Assembly (NCBI GenBank): GCA_963921425.1
Contig: OY992832.1
Coordinates: 15,722,835 to 15,786,834 of the forward strand
Length of the DNA stretch: 64,000 bases
Direction: 5' to 3'
Source of the DNA: Dryas octopetala
Taxonomy: Eukaryota > Streptophyta > Magnoliopsida > Rosales > Rosaceae
Under the pieces are notes generated by a model. The model did no database searches and was not told the origin of the DNA. It saw nothing but the letters and a program-made list of their open reading frames with translations. The stretch's first letter is position 1. The number at the start of each line of letters is the position of its first letter. This document shows positions 39,855-52,782 of this stretch, piece after piece. The position numbers and the translations under genes are program-made.

Positions 39855-40286
39855 CTCAGAATAAGCATAGTCGAGGTTAGTGAACACTACATCATTGTTA
39901 GTCATACATTTATGACGTACCATCAGCATCCATATCAATATTACCATTAATCTTATCTCTTTCAACATAATCAAGAAATACATTATCATCATTATGACTG
40001 AGAAACCCATCGAGCTAGGTCAAAAGAGTTAAGTACGTAGCTCACATACAGCTATACACATTAGTAACTACGAATCTTCGCGTCTTTGGTAGAATACATC
40101 CTTTTTCGTTAAGGTGCATTTTAGCAAACTTTGGGTCAGAGCCGACTTAGTGATTAGAGAACAGCATGGTTTAGATACACACCTGAAGCGGCATAAAGAC
40201 TTGACATGTAGCCATGCAAGAATCTCAGCTATGATCTCAATCAGCGGGTTAGGGTTTCGCATCAGTCAGCTGTCTTGGTCCGCCAT

Positions 40287-43140
40287 TTTCTTGTGTTGCG
40301 GTCACAAAAAGAAAGCGTCCAAAATCCTTCTCACTTACTCTGTCAACAAAACAAAATGAAGGTTCTAGGGATTATATTGAGTGAACCGTCATTTACATGC
40401 ACTTATGCATCATTTATGATCTTGTATACATTTGTAGTACTTGTAATTTCCAAACACATATACTTCCTAACTTGTAAGGTCTCAAGAGTCCTAGACTATC
40501 AGATCTAAAATTCTCGAAAAAAAAAGTAATTAGCCAACAATAAGTAAAAATGGTTGAAAAACCTGACCTGGAGCTGTTTGACTTTGATTATTGAACCTCG
40601 AATTGAATTGAAGAATAGGGGAGGCGCCACCTGCAAAAGACACTCTGATGCCGAATTAAGTAAGTGTTTGCTTTTAGTTTTGATTGCAAGTATGTGCTAG
40701 CTAGAATGATTGCGTACCTTCCATGTTCATCCATATGAACTATTTATAAGCGTTCCGGACCTTTCTCCTCAAGCAATCTCTTCCCCACTCTCACACTCTG
40801 GACTCTATGTCATGCATGGGTTGAGTGGTGCTCGAGTGGGCTGATCATGGATTAGTCAATCCCCACATTCCTCGTATCTAGGAACGTGGCCTTTAATTTG
40901 CATGTGACAAATGTTACATTCCGGTTTGGGCTTAGTTCTTTGGTAACCGGACTGGCTTCACTTTGGGCCCATCTTAAATGGCTCCTTACGAGGCCAATGT
41001 GAGTAAAGTCGCCACTCTCTGGCCCAACTCGACTCACTCTCAGCTTATGGGCCGGGTTATATTTGGGTCCCACATAGACCGAAAGTTCATAATGACATCT
41101 ATATATAGGGAAGGAAGATGTTCCTAATTGTTCCAATTTTTTTTATCTCGATTTTCTTTTTTCATTTTCTCTTGTTCTCAGTTACTCATCAGATGACAGT
41201 TCATAAATTTAAGTTTCGACAATTGACAATTATCAAAGAATAAAGGGTGAAACATTCTTCTTCTTAGTTACTCATCAAATGACACTATAGCTAGGTTCGT
41301 ATTTTAGTTACTCTAGCTTCCTCCTATTTTTTATTATGGTGATTGAGTGTGAGAGACTAAGTTCACATCTTTAAGTGCGATCATTAATTGAAAATGTTCA
41401 AAGAAAGAGTGGGGCATTTTCAATGGACATGTAAGGGGCATATTGATTTGGCATATGATAAACACGTACATGACACCGGGCACCGTTGCATTGAAAAAAC
41501 AAATAATGTATAATGCAATGGAATAATGCCACAAAAGAAGGTAAATTGTATCGCATTGTCCATATTATAAAGATGAGAATGAAAAATATATCCAACCACA
41601 AGAGAAGAGAAAATGACACAAGAGAGAGGAGGGAGAATGAGCTATATGATTAAAACAAAGGGGATAACCAGAATAAGTTAAATAATTGAAAAAGTTGCCA
41701 AAGTCTATGTGATTATTATTTTTATTATTATTTTGAGTTGAAGTCTATGTGATTAATCTGAGTGTGGGAACGTACGGTTATATAGCTCAATCATCTTTAT
41801 GGAATAGTTTGAGTATGGGAAATGGCTACATACTTGAAGAAGGACGATGATCACAAAAATGGCAATAGTCCACTTCTAGAGGTAATCAAGCAAATCCAGA
41901 CAAATTTCTACAATTATATATATTTGCATGGTCGACATCAACCAGGTTGTGGTAAAAAATTACAGGCCGGGGAACGAATTTTGAAGAATCTAGCTACCCA
42001 AAGTGGGGGTCACACACGCACACATGCATATACACTTACCATTCTTTTTTCTTTTTGGCTCATTAATTGTCACTAATTATCTTTGTACTTGGCCACTTTC
42101 GTGGAGGAAATTAAATTAAAGATAAGAATAGGGTTTCTTAGTTTTTTTTTTTTTAAAGGGAAAATGGGACGTTGTTTGTTTGTTCTCAGCTTTACGCATG
42201 GTGGTGAGTTTTTGTTAGAGGATTATAATTAAGGAAGACCAAAGAGCTAGAGAGGAAGAAATTTGAACTCAGGATGTGAATATATATTCTCAAATACTAG
42301 TTACAAGCCTTCACTATATAACTTATAGAGTTTACATATTTAAATTTTCAATTATTAAATGTTTTGGGAAAAAAATAATATATATGGAAGTTGGTAAGAA
42401 GTTGAATTTTAGTTGGATTCTTCAAGATAAATAATATCTGACGTTTTTCTTTTAATTTGTGGAAAAGTATACGCTGTTTTATTTTATTTTGTGGAAAAAT
42501 ATCTGATGTTAGTTTAGAAATAGGATATTTGGATCCTCCTCATAAATTTTATTCATTTTCAATAATAATAGAGATTCCAAATTTATATTCCATATCCTAA
42601 ATTGGATCTCATGTCATTACACATGTCAGTGTTTTATTATATTTGGGATCTCTAACATTGCTAATTCCTTTTAAATATACTAGCCTCTTGGCACGCGCTC
42701 CCTACGTATCAATTGATATTTTTACTGTGTTTTTTTTTTTTTTGTTTTAAGATAGTGGGGTGTCTTTTTTATTTTTTAAATTTATTTTAATTGTTGTATT
42801 TTACAACTATACTCTCATTTATTAAATTATTTTAATGTGATTATTTTATTGAATAAAGGGTATTTTAGACAATCTTATTTTTGGTGAAGCTTGTAACACC
42901 ACACCCTTCTTCTGGCTTTATAATAGTAAAGTGTGAGCAACCATTAAAATTAAAGGCCGCGAAGGGCTCATCTGTTGGATCTCATCATGTCTCTTCCATG
43001 ACTTGACTCTTTTTCTCTTCTATTTCCCAGTAAAAGAGATCGATCAGTTCCTCCATATTCTAATATCTGATTTTCTCTTTCATTGTAACTAAGAAAGAGA
43101 GTAATCAATTAGGGTTGTAGAGGGAAAGAGGTACATAAGC
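40287..43140. other. Intergenic region before the ABCG gene
   Basis: No protein gene is supported. Bases 40550-41130 have the look of an LTR or other retroelement end (GGCGCCACCTGC near 40624, TATTTATAAG near 40741, moderately GC-rich compared with the flanks), but I could not fix its ends. From 41150 to 43000 the DNA is AT-rich. Near 42677 a segment ATACTAGCCTCTTGGCACGC resembles ATACTAGCGCTTTGGCACCC at 9252, suggesting a shared transposon end. The ABCG promoter should be in the last few hundred bases. Confidence 0.45.
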
Positions 43141-45901
43141 ATGGAGCAACATATGGTGGATTTAGAGACTAATGATCAGACTAATTCAGATCACATTGAA
43201 TTAGCCCCCGCCATTTTTAAGAAAGCCATTCGGCCTGTCACATTGAAGGTACGTACATATGAACTTGTTTAAATCTCAATACAAGTATTTTACTCTTTAA
43301 AATTAATTCCAACCATCTATATATATTATATTTTTATTATTTAATTTCTTGAAAAACGCTGACCTGAAATTTCACATAATTGGTCATGCATGATTTCGTT
43401 TTCAATTAATTAAGTTACTGGGTTTTGATCGATCAAATTAATTAATACGCAGTTTGAGGAGGTTGTTTACAAGATCAAAACCAAGAACAAGGGTGGACAA
43501 TTATGGCTGCACAAGAAGAACAACAAGTCCGGATCATTAGAAAAAGTGATCTTAAAGGGTGTGACAGGAGTGGTCCAACCTGGTGAAATTCTAGCCATGT
43601 TAGGCCCATCCGGAAGTGGCAAAACAACTCTATTAACTGCACTCGGCGGCCGCCTTGGTGGCCACCTCCGCGGCACCATAACCTACAACGGCAACCCCTT
43701 CTCAAATGCAGTAAAAAAAAACACTGGTTTTGTCACCCAAGACGATTTCCTTTACCCCCATTTGACTGTCACCGAAACCCTAGTTTTCACAGCCCTTCTA
43801 CGCCTGCCCAACACTCTCACAAAAGCTGAAAAGGCCATGCAAGCCGAGGCTGTGATAACACAACTCGAACTAACCAAGTGCAAGAATAGTATAATTGGGG
43901 ATGAATTTTTGAGGGGGGTTTCCGGGGGTGAGCGAAGAAGGGTTAGCATAGGGCAAGAGTTGCTGGTGAACCCTAGCTTATTGTTCTTGGATGAGCCCAC
44001 GTCGGGGCTTGATTCGACCACCGCACAACGGATAGTTTCCGCGGTGGGGGATTTGGCGCGCGGAGGAAGAACGATTGTGATGACCATACACCAGCCTTCG
44101 AGTAGGCTCTTTTACATGTTTCATAAGGTGTTGTTGCTATCGGAAGGGGAGTCTTTGTATTTTGGGAAGGTATCGAATGTCATGGACTACTTTTCTAGCA
44201 TTGGATATGCCCCATTGGTGGCCATGAACCCTGCGGATTTTCTATTAGACCTTGCTAATGGTATGTTACTTAACTTGATGGGTAGCTTATTGATTAATTT
44301 CGTCTCCAAAATCTGAATTATGTTATTAATTATATGTTCATGCTATAGTTAAAAGACAAGAAAATTAGATTTAGAATCTAATAAGCCTATACTACTTAAG
44401 TGTAAGTGATATTGTTTACATATATATGCAGGTGTGACACCTGATCAATCACATGTAAATAAGTCCATGGTCAAGCAGAGTATGGCTTTGGCCTACGACC
44501 AAAACATTTCAGTTGAACTGAAGGCAGAACTTAAAGAAATTAATTCCTACAACCAATTTGAAGATGGATCAGAAGACAAGAACTTTGGGCAGTGGCCAAC
44601 AACTTGGTGGCAGCAATTCTGTGTCTTGCTTAGGAGAGGAGTGAGAGAGAGGAGGCACGAGTCCTTCTCTGGTCTCAAAATTGCTGAGGTCCTGGCGGTG
44701 GCTCTTCTTTGTGGGCTACTATGGTGGCAGTCTCATATTTCCCACTTACAGGATCAGGTAACAACACTTCCATCCTCATTTTAGTTTTTTCACATTACTC
44801 CTAGAAAAGTATTTTTTGCACAAGACCCCCTAATTCCTATATGTAGATATGTAATTCTAAATTCTTACAGTGTCATCTTTGCTTTAACTGCCCTGAAAAC
44901 TGATGGTGCTAATATAATTGAGAGCATACTTTGGTACCCAACTCACAGTGACTAAGACATGTTTGTTTTCCTTTTCTGGGATTGGCACATTAATAATGGA
45001 AGATGTAAACTCATTCAAAAATAGTACAAGATCACATGTACAAGTAATTAAGTTCAAACTAGATATATGGCTAAGGAATGTTTGATTTGAAAATTGGGTT
45101 TATGCATATAGCATATATGACATAATTTATTACTTAATGGAATGGTTTAGATCGAGTATATATGCAGAAGCAATATAGAGAAAATGTTATCTTATTAGAC
45201 ATTCTGATAAGATGTTCGGGTATATATGTGCGCAGATTGGGATGTTATTCTTCATGTGTGGATTTTGGAGTTTCTTCCCTATGTTCGAAGCAATCTTCGC
45301 CTTCCCCCCAGAACGCAAGATGCTTGAAAAAGAACGATCTTCAGGCACATACAGACTCTCATCCTATTTCATGTCAAGGATCATAGCTGACCTCCCCATG
45401 GAGCTTGTCCTCCCCACCCTATTTCTCACCATAGCCTATTGGATGGCAGGTCTCAAACCCACACCCCAAAACTTCTTCCAAACCCTGTTGGTTCTCCTAC
45501 TCAGTGTACTAGTTGCTCAAGGCTTGGGACTTGCCCTGGGGGCTTTGGTCATGGACCAAAAATCTGCCACAGCACTTGGGTCAGTCCTCATGCTCTCATT
45601 CCTTCTCGCTGGTGGGTACTATGTTCAACATGTGCCTGGTTTTGTGGCATGGATCAGATACCTTTCATTTACTCAGTATTCATACAAGCTCTTTCTTGGT
45701 TCTCAGTACAAGAAAAGTGACACATACCCATGTGGTAGTAGTGGGCTTTGTGTGGTTGGAGATTACCCATCTATAAAAATGGTGGGGCTTGATGGTCAAT
45801 TCAGTGCTGTGGTTGCTTTGGTCATAATGCTTGTGGGTTACAGGCTAATTGCCTATATAGCCCTCATGAGGATTGGAGTTACCAAAAGGAAGTGCGTGTA
45901 G
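43141..45901 (+). CDS. ABCG half-size (WBC) transporter, ABCG9/ABCG14 clade
   Basis: Four exons join in phase: 43141-43248, 43453-44260, 44432-44757 and 45236-45901, encoding about 635 residues, the normal half-transporter size. The N-terminal ATPase has Walker [10 protein letters not shown] (about 87-95), the ABC signature VSGGERRR (near 191) and Walker [13 protein letters not shown] (near 212). About six transmembrane helices follow from residue 385 on, with [14 protein letters not shown] and [13 protein letters not shown] motifs typical of the ABCG9/14 group. Half-transporters dimerise in the plasma membrane. Relatives move sterols, cuticle lipids or cytokinins, but the substrate here is undetermined. 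All introns are GT-AG and no lesion is seen. The start is the only in-frame ATG of exon 1 with a plausible leader. Confidence 0.92.
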
Positions 45902-47425
45902 GTTCTTATTAGGAAACCTATATTACAAGTTAATTGGTTTTTGGGGAAGACAGTAGCGAGCTAGGTTCATATGAGAAATAGACGCAATTTCTTGTTTCGG
46001 ATAGATTTTTGCTTTCCAGTTTGGCTAGCTAGCTTGTATCCTAATTAAATACAGACATGAAGCATAAAGTTTGTGATGAGAATTTTGATTAACAAGGTAG
46101 AGAAAGCACAAGTAGGTAGCGAGTAGTGACTACATATATGGTCCCCCATCAATTAACAATTGTTGTCTGGCGTTTTTAGACATTCTATTCCATTCAAGAA
46201 AGAGACATTATCTTTATACAAATATCTTTTATTTTTAATTATTTTTATTACCTAGTAATGATAAAAGTAACATGTCATTGAATTATTAAAAAAAAAAATC
46301 CATAAAACCTTGTCAATCGATTGGTAACACTAAAATAGGCTACATAGCTAATTAATCGGCACTTAATGATTGACAAAGAACTTATAATTTCCAACTTGAG
46401 GCGTCATTTAATAAAATGGCCGAGAAACTTAGACCAATAAAATAACTTTAAATGGGGGTATACCTTGAAGTTTTTATTGTAATGAAATATACTCGATAGT
46501 TTAATAATTTTTTATTTATCTAATTAAGTTTTACATGAATGATTTTTGAACGAAGAATTATATAATACACAATTTCGATCATCGAATTATAATATTGAGT
46601 GATCATACCACGTTGAACGGCCCTTTTGTTGACAAATTATGTTTTTTCTTACAACATTTCTTATAAAATAGAATAAAACTATTGTTTAAAGTAAATGATC
46701 TCAAATAAAAAATTGGAATAAACTTCAGCAGAATTGAAGTTAGGGAACTGCCTTCCCCTTGCTACTCTGGTCTTGGCTTGTCTGCATATCATGATCCTTC
46801 ATGCCAACTGAAAGCTTCAAGCCTTCAACTTATATATAAAGAGAAAGCTTTTGGGGGGCTAATTGCATGGCGGCTTACGGACTTCGTCTGGAGTTGGGTT
46901 GCACTGTTCTCCAAGATCCCCACTGTAGTTAGAGTGGAGCTGCAGAATGATTTCGCTGGTTTAGGTAAGCTGCATGCCCTCTGTTCTGCTATTGACTAAT
47001 ACTGCTTGTTTCTGGTTGACATCAATAAATCAACCTAGTCCAAAAAAAAAAAAAAGCAGAAATTTTTTGCAGAAGGAACACAAATTTTTCCAAACTCAGC
47101 AATAATTTGGCATGTGAAATTATGAAATCGAGTTTCAGACAATACCCAACTGTGCAAATTCAGATGTTTATTAAGTTCTCTGAATGAGTGCATATTCAGC
47201 TGTTAATTATAATCTCATATTGTTATGCAGCTTTTGCTTTTGCTCTGTTTGTTTCTTCTCATGATGATGATAGTAAATGCATTTATATGGTTCTAACTCA
47301 ATAGAATTAGGGAAAGCCTTTGATTGTTATAATGTGACTAGACGTTGTAACTCTGATAACTTGGAACAAACATAGATTACATTCACAATAATGCAAGCAG
47401 TTCACTTTTCTGTACTTGGGATTTT
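45902..47425. other. Spacer between ABCG gene and P450 cluster
   Basis: AT-rich. At 46740-47054 lies a moderately GC-rich segment ending in AATAAATCAACC and a run of 14 A residues, which looks like the poly(A) end of a retroposed transcript or LINE. I do not recognise the sequence upstream of it. Nothing else is supported. Confidence 0.45.
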
Positions 47426-48992
47426 TCAGTACACAGGAGGATGGTACGGAATGGGAATCAACTGCAGATCTTCTTTTCTGCAGATTGTGACACCGGAGGC
47501 CTCACTCATGTCCAGAGCTTCATGCTTCATTCCATTGGGGAGTTCCCAATCAAAATGGTATAACAACAATGCAAGTGGGAGCTCAATGTTGGCCAGACCA
47601 TATGATATTCCCGGGCATATTCTCCTTCCAGCACCTAATGGGATGTACTCAAAGTTTGTTCCCTTGTAATCAATGGAGCTATCAAGGAACCTCTCCGGAT
47701 AAAAGCTCTCGGGATCGGTCCAGTAATTGGGATCTCTACCAATTGCCCATGCATTCACACTGACCTGGGTTTTGACAGGTATTTCATATCCAGCAATCTC
47801 ACACCTCTCTCTACATTCCCTTGGAAGTAACATGGGAACAGAAGGGTGTAGCCTCAGTGTCTCTTTAATAACTAAGCTTAAATATTTCATCTCTCTAATG
47901 CATGTTTCATATACCTGTCATTTTCTATTGAACACTTCCCTCACCTCCTCCTGTGCCATTTTCATTATTCTTGGATTTTTTATCATTTCTGACATTGCCC
48001 AATCTACAGCTGTAGCTGATGTCTCACTCCCACCACCGAAAATGTCCTGACTTTGTAACTTTAGTTCAATGATAAAATTAATTTCCCCTATAAATTGCAA
48101 ACAAGGGTAATCAAGGAGGAAAAAAAAACTATATTCTTAAACACATTACAAACAATTTAATAAAGAAAGAACCATTATTCTTAAACCCTGGTAAGCTCAA
48201 TTTTAAGTTATGAAAGCTGAATGTTAAGAGTGTCAATTGATGCGTAAGGAGAACAATAGACACCCCACATCATGAAAATCTTCTCTTTTGCTTATTCTAT
48301 GTGTGCCCCAAAGCAGATTATAATTCATTAACATTGAGGTCATATTTATGGAACAAGAATTGAATTTTTTTTTTTTTGACTTATTAACATGGTATTAACA
48401 GAAAGTCTATACACTTACCAAGATTACTGCTTTAATGTTGTCAGTAGTTAGGGAAAAATCAAGGCTACAGCCATCCTGCTCTTAAAGCAATCCATTTAAT
48501 GAGATTCAGTACCTCTTCTTCCCTAATGGGTTGGTAAGATCAAAAATGTTTTGTGCTTAAAAGCTCAATTATGCAAATTTTTCGTAGTTGTCACCAGTAA
48601 TCACCATATGGTGCAAAGGCAATGCTTGTAGAACCATAAGATAAGATCCTTGTATCAAGGATATGGGGCCTTGATGCAGAGGCAATATCATGGGTTTTCA
48701 TCACCACTTTGGCAAATTCTGGTGATGAAACAAGTTCAAACAACTATGGTGGAAATTTCTCCAAGCCTTGGGTGCCTAAGAGGTCCATATTTTTGGGCCA
48801 AGTCTCTTGGTCCATGATGGGGTAGAAAGCCAATAAGCTGGTGTAAATTCCTATAAGGGGTAGCTTCCATGGACCAGGAAATAGATTTAAAGTGGAGTCT
48901 TTGGTTCTGCCTCTCTTCCCTATTTTCAGTACCATAATCATGAGGAGCAAGAAGGTAAACAGGACGTGGAAGGAAGGGCATCGAAGCTCCAT
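47426..48992 (-). pseudogene. CYP71D-like cytochrome P450 pseudogene 1
   Basis: On the minus strand an N-terminal membrane anchor ([19 protein letters not shown]) and a proline hinge ([10 protein letters not shown]) begin at 48992, but the frame breaks within 60 residues. The middle of exon 1 is largely deleted. An intron donor with GTAAGT lies near 48420. Exon 2 starts near 48047 with the oxygen-binding helix (GGGSETSATAVDW), and from 47890 runs the ExxR helix (KETLRLHP), PERF and the haem loop ([10 protein letters not shown]) to the stop at 47426. Family members oxidise terpenoids and related compounds in the ER membrane. Here loss of the middle of exon 1 and several frame breaks rule out function. 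Confidence 0.85.
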
Positions 48993-49919
48993 GAGGAAAA
49001 TAAAGGTGAGTTTGGAAATAGTGGCTTGTTAGTGTATATATAGAAAACAGGACGTAGCAATGTCTTTTTCCTTTTACAAGATTCTCTCAACTTGGTTGCC
49101 AGTTAGTATCTGTTTCCTTTAAGTAATTAAGAGCTGCTTATGTAAGAATGGTTGGTATCTGATAGATGTTATGTCATAAGCAGTGCAAATTGTCTCTGCA
49201 TGTGCATCATTTTCATTGTCTTACTTTCCTAACAAGTACGATCATCCAAAAATTAGGAAAATGAAGGGCTCTAGCTGGCAAGTGTTTGATTAGTCCAACA
49301 GATAGTGCACAGAAAGAATATAGAATTCAGAAACCGGCCAAGCCATGGTATTAAAATTTTATCGAGGAGCTTTGGAGAAATCATTACACTCCAAATAAAT
49401 ATTTAAAGAAACCATTTAATAGAGAACTAAAAAACAAAATGCATGGAAATGTCATTCTTAAAAAACCATTTAATGGAGAATAATAAAATTGGCAAACTTG
49501 ATCTTTAAAATATATACATCAACATTTAGGTGAAGTTTGGTTTGAAGGATTAGAATGGATTTGATTCGTGACTTGATTCCAATTTGAAAGCCAAAAAATA
49601 GAATGAATTTCATTTCTTATTTGATCCTATTACATTCTCAGCCCATTCCCATTTCTTCCCATCCTGACCCTGATCTTGAGTTCTCTGCATAACGTGAACC
49701 TCCATGTCTTGAGTCTCATCTCATTATGAAGTTTTGCTATTTGTGATTATACTAATTTGCTCATGATAATAGTATATACGTTAATATAGTTCTCAACTCA
49801 ACTGAATTTGGCAAAGTCTTTGACTGTTATAATGTGACTAGGCATTGTATTTCTTATAACATGTGATAATATAAACCGACAACGATTACTTTCACAAGAA
49901 CAAAAGCAGTTTAACTTTT

Positions 49920-51987
49920 TTATAGTTGGGATGTTTCAGTAGGTGGAGGATGATACAGAATGGGAATCAAGTGCAGATCTTCTTTTCTGCAGACTGTAAC
50001 GCCAAAGTCCTCAGTCATGTCCAAGTATTCATGCTTCATTCCATTGGGGAGTTTCCAATCAAAATGGTACAACAACAATGCAAGTGGGAGCTCAATGTTG
50101 GCCAGACCATATGATATGCCTGGGCACATTCTCCTTCCAGCGCCAAATGGGATATACTCGAAGTTTGTTCCCTTGTAGTCAATGGAGCTATCAAGGAACC
50201 TCCCTGGATTAAAGCTTTCAGGTTCATTCCAGTAATTGGGATCTCTACCTATTGCCCATGCATTGACAATTACTTTGGATTTCACAGGTATTTCATATCC
50301 ATCAATCACACACCTCTCTCCACATTCTCTTGGAAGTAACAGGGCGGCAGGAGGGTGTAACCTCAGTGTCTCTTTAATAACTAAGTCTAGATAATTCATC
50401 TCTCTTATGCCTGATTCATCTACCTTCCCTTTTCTATTAAACACTTCCCTCACCTCCTCTTGTGCCATTTTCTTCTTGGATTTTTTAGCAATTCTGACAT
50501 TGACCAATCTACGGTTGTAGCTGATGTCTCACTCCCAGCACCGAACATGTCCTGGAAAATGATTCAAGTATAACTTCAGTTAGATGATTAAAAATTAATT
50601 TCCTCTATAAAACTTGTGAAGAATCTGGAAAGCTTGTTCATAAACTAAAAATATGATATGTGGATGATATGCTTATAAATGGATAACATGCTTATTGTGT
50701 TAAAAAGTAAGAGATAGGTAAGTTGAAAATTGTGGACAACCCAGAAGTATTTGGAAAAAGGTATTAGAGAGCTTTAGCTTTCATAGAGACAGGAAAGCTG
50801 GAACATTTGGGGTAACCCAAAAGAAGTATGTGGAAAATGTATTAGAGGGGTTCTTCATGCTTAAAGCTAATCCTATGTACAGACGCCTCAATTTGGAATC
50901 ATACTTCAGGCCATCTTCAGAGTTATGCCCATAGAAAAAGGTGAGGTCAAATGAGTTGAAGCTTTATATCTTCAGAGTTCCATATACATAACATTGCAGT
51001 CATATATATGGAACAAGACCTGACAATTGGTTTGACTAATTTAATAATGACATCAACAGAAAGTCTTTATACTTGCCAAGATTACTGCTTTGATGTTGTC
51101 AGTAGTGAGAGAAAAATCAAGGTTACTGCCATCCTCATGAAATTTTAAGAGAACATCTACCAGGTCTTCCTGATCTGCCTCACCCTCACCACTTTTTTTT
51201 GTTGCCTGAGCTTTTCTATGTTCTTTGATGATATTTTCCATTATCCTGTCAGCTTCTTTGTGCAGCCTCTCAAGTTTAGGCCTCATCCCGCCTATCAGAT
51301 GAAGCAAATTGACAGAAGGAAAAAACATCTGCAAGATCGAAGCCTCCTGCTACCTTTATAGCTTCCTTCACAACGTATATGAATTTTTCATGATCTTTGC
51401 TTTTTTTTCCCAAAGGCTGCTCGCGAAGTGATGGTATATGTCGATGAGTAAATTTCCTCAGTAAGATTGATAGGTGATCCTGCTTTTGAAGCAATCCATT
51501 TAATGAGATTCTGCACCTCTTCTTCCCTAATAGGTCGGTAACTTTGAACACGCTTTGTACTTAGAAGCTCCAGTGTGCAAATTTTTCATAGTTGTCTCCA
51601 GTAATCACCATATGGTGCAAAGCCAATGTTTGTAGAATCGTAAGACATGATCGTTGAAGCAAGGATAGGGGGCCTTGATGCAAAGATAACATCATGGGTT
51701 TTCATCACCTCTTTGGCAAACTCTGGTGATGAAACAACTATGGTGGAAACTTCTCCAAGCTTTAGGTGCATAAGGGGTCCATATTTCTTGGCCAAGTCTC
51801 TTAGTCCATGATGGGGTAGAGAGCCAACGAGCTGGTGTATGTTTCCTATAAAGGGTAGCTTCCATGGCCCTGGGGGTAGATTTGAAGCAGAGTCATTGCT
51901 TTTTCCTCTCTTCCATGTTTTCAGAACCATAATCATAAAGAGAAGAAAGGTGAACAGGACCTGGAAGGAAGGACATTGAAGCTCCAT
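49920..51987 (-). pseudogene. CYP71D-like cytochrome P450 pseudogene 2 (best preserved)
   Basis: Two exons are recognisable: 51987 to about 51076, and about 50552 to 49920. All P450 landmarks are present: membrane anchor, [10 protein letters not shown] hinge, [21 protein letters not shown], and haem-binding [10 protein letters not shown]. There are at least three lesions. A TGA near 51584 replaces a codon in WRQLRKIC-type context. A single extra T in a run of six near 51315 shifts the frame in VFPSVNLL. A short deletion near 50480 shifts it again before MAQEEV. The donor site of the intron reads GCAAGT, where copy 1 has GTAAGT. If the T run were a sequencing error the other two lesions would still break the gene. 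Confidence 0.85.
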
Positions 51988-52017
51988 GAGGAAAGTAAAG
52001 GTGAGTTTGGAATACAA

Positions 52018-52782
52018 TGGCTGATTGGTGAAATTCAGAAATTCAGAAATTCAGAAATGGCTTGCATTTTACATTTCTTTCATGTATAACACAGGATGCA
52101 GCAGTGTCCCTTTCCTGATGGACAGATTCTCTCAACTTCGTTGGTATCTCTTATCTGTAATTAATAATAACTAATAATGGTTGGTGACTGTTTTTCTTTC
52201 TTTTTTATGTGTAAGGATAACTTGGAAGCATCTCCAAGGCTTTTTATTTTTTATTTTAATTTTTTAGCTTAAATTTTCTTTTAAATATTCCTAGTTAGAT
52301 TTCATAATCAATAATACCGTTGCTTTCATTTGTAACGCAAAATGAAGGGCTTTCAGATAGTACACAGCAAGAATATTATAGAATTCAGCAAGTCCATATA
52401 AAACACAAGGTAGCAGAATAATTAGAATAAAAAGTACTCTAATCTTTTCAAACCCAAAAATGATTCGGCATGTGAAATTATATATGAGATCGAGTTTTTA
52501 GCAATACCCAATTGTGCAAATATTCAGCTGTTCTTTAAATTCACTGAAAGAGTGAATATTCAACTGTAAATAAAAGTCTCATCTCATTATGCAGTTTGCT
52601 GTATGTGCTTCTTCTAATTTGCCCATGATAATAGTACACACATTAATATGGTTCTCAACTCAATTGAATTTGGCAAAGTCTTTGTTTATTACACCCAGGC
52701 ATTGTCATTCTGATAGCATGACATAACATAAACAAACAGCGATTACATTCACAAGAACAAAAGCAGTTTAAATTTTTTATAC
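52018..52782. other. Spacer between P450 copies 2 and 3
   Basis: AT-rich with no gene. Parts of 52440-52760 resemble 47090-47400 and 49680-49910, so the tandem duplication that made the P450 copies carried along several hundred bases of 3' flank. Confidence 0.55.

Larger units (their letters stand above)
37238..40286 (-). pseudogene. Second F-box/FBA gene, decayed and split by two LTR insertions
   Basis: A paralogue of the F-box pseudogene at 31044-32233. The original ATG (MADQ) lies at 40286, but a TGA follows six codons later (40268-40266). The F-box core ([13 protein letters not shown]) is at about 40215-40170. The FBA part continues across 39860-40060 in broken frames (to FTNLDYAYSE), then 38313-37811 and 37514-37238 (LEGLVSPNNYHN near the end). 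Between these pieces sit a solo LTR and a TRIM-like element. Removing each with one copy of its target duplication rejoins codons that match the paralogue (YSEL; MKEYGATE). With several stops besides the insertions, the gene is dead. Confidence 0.85.
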
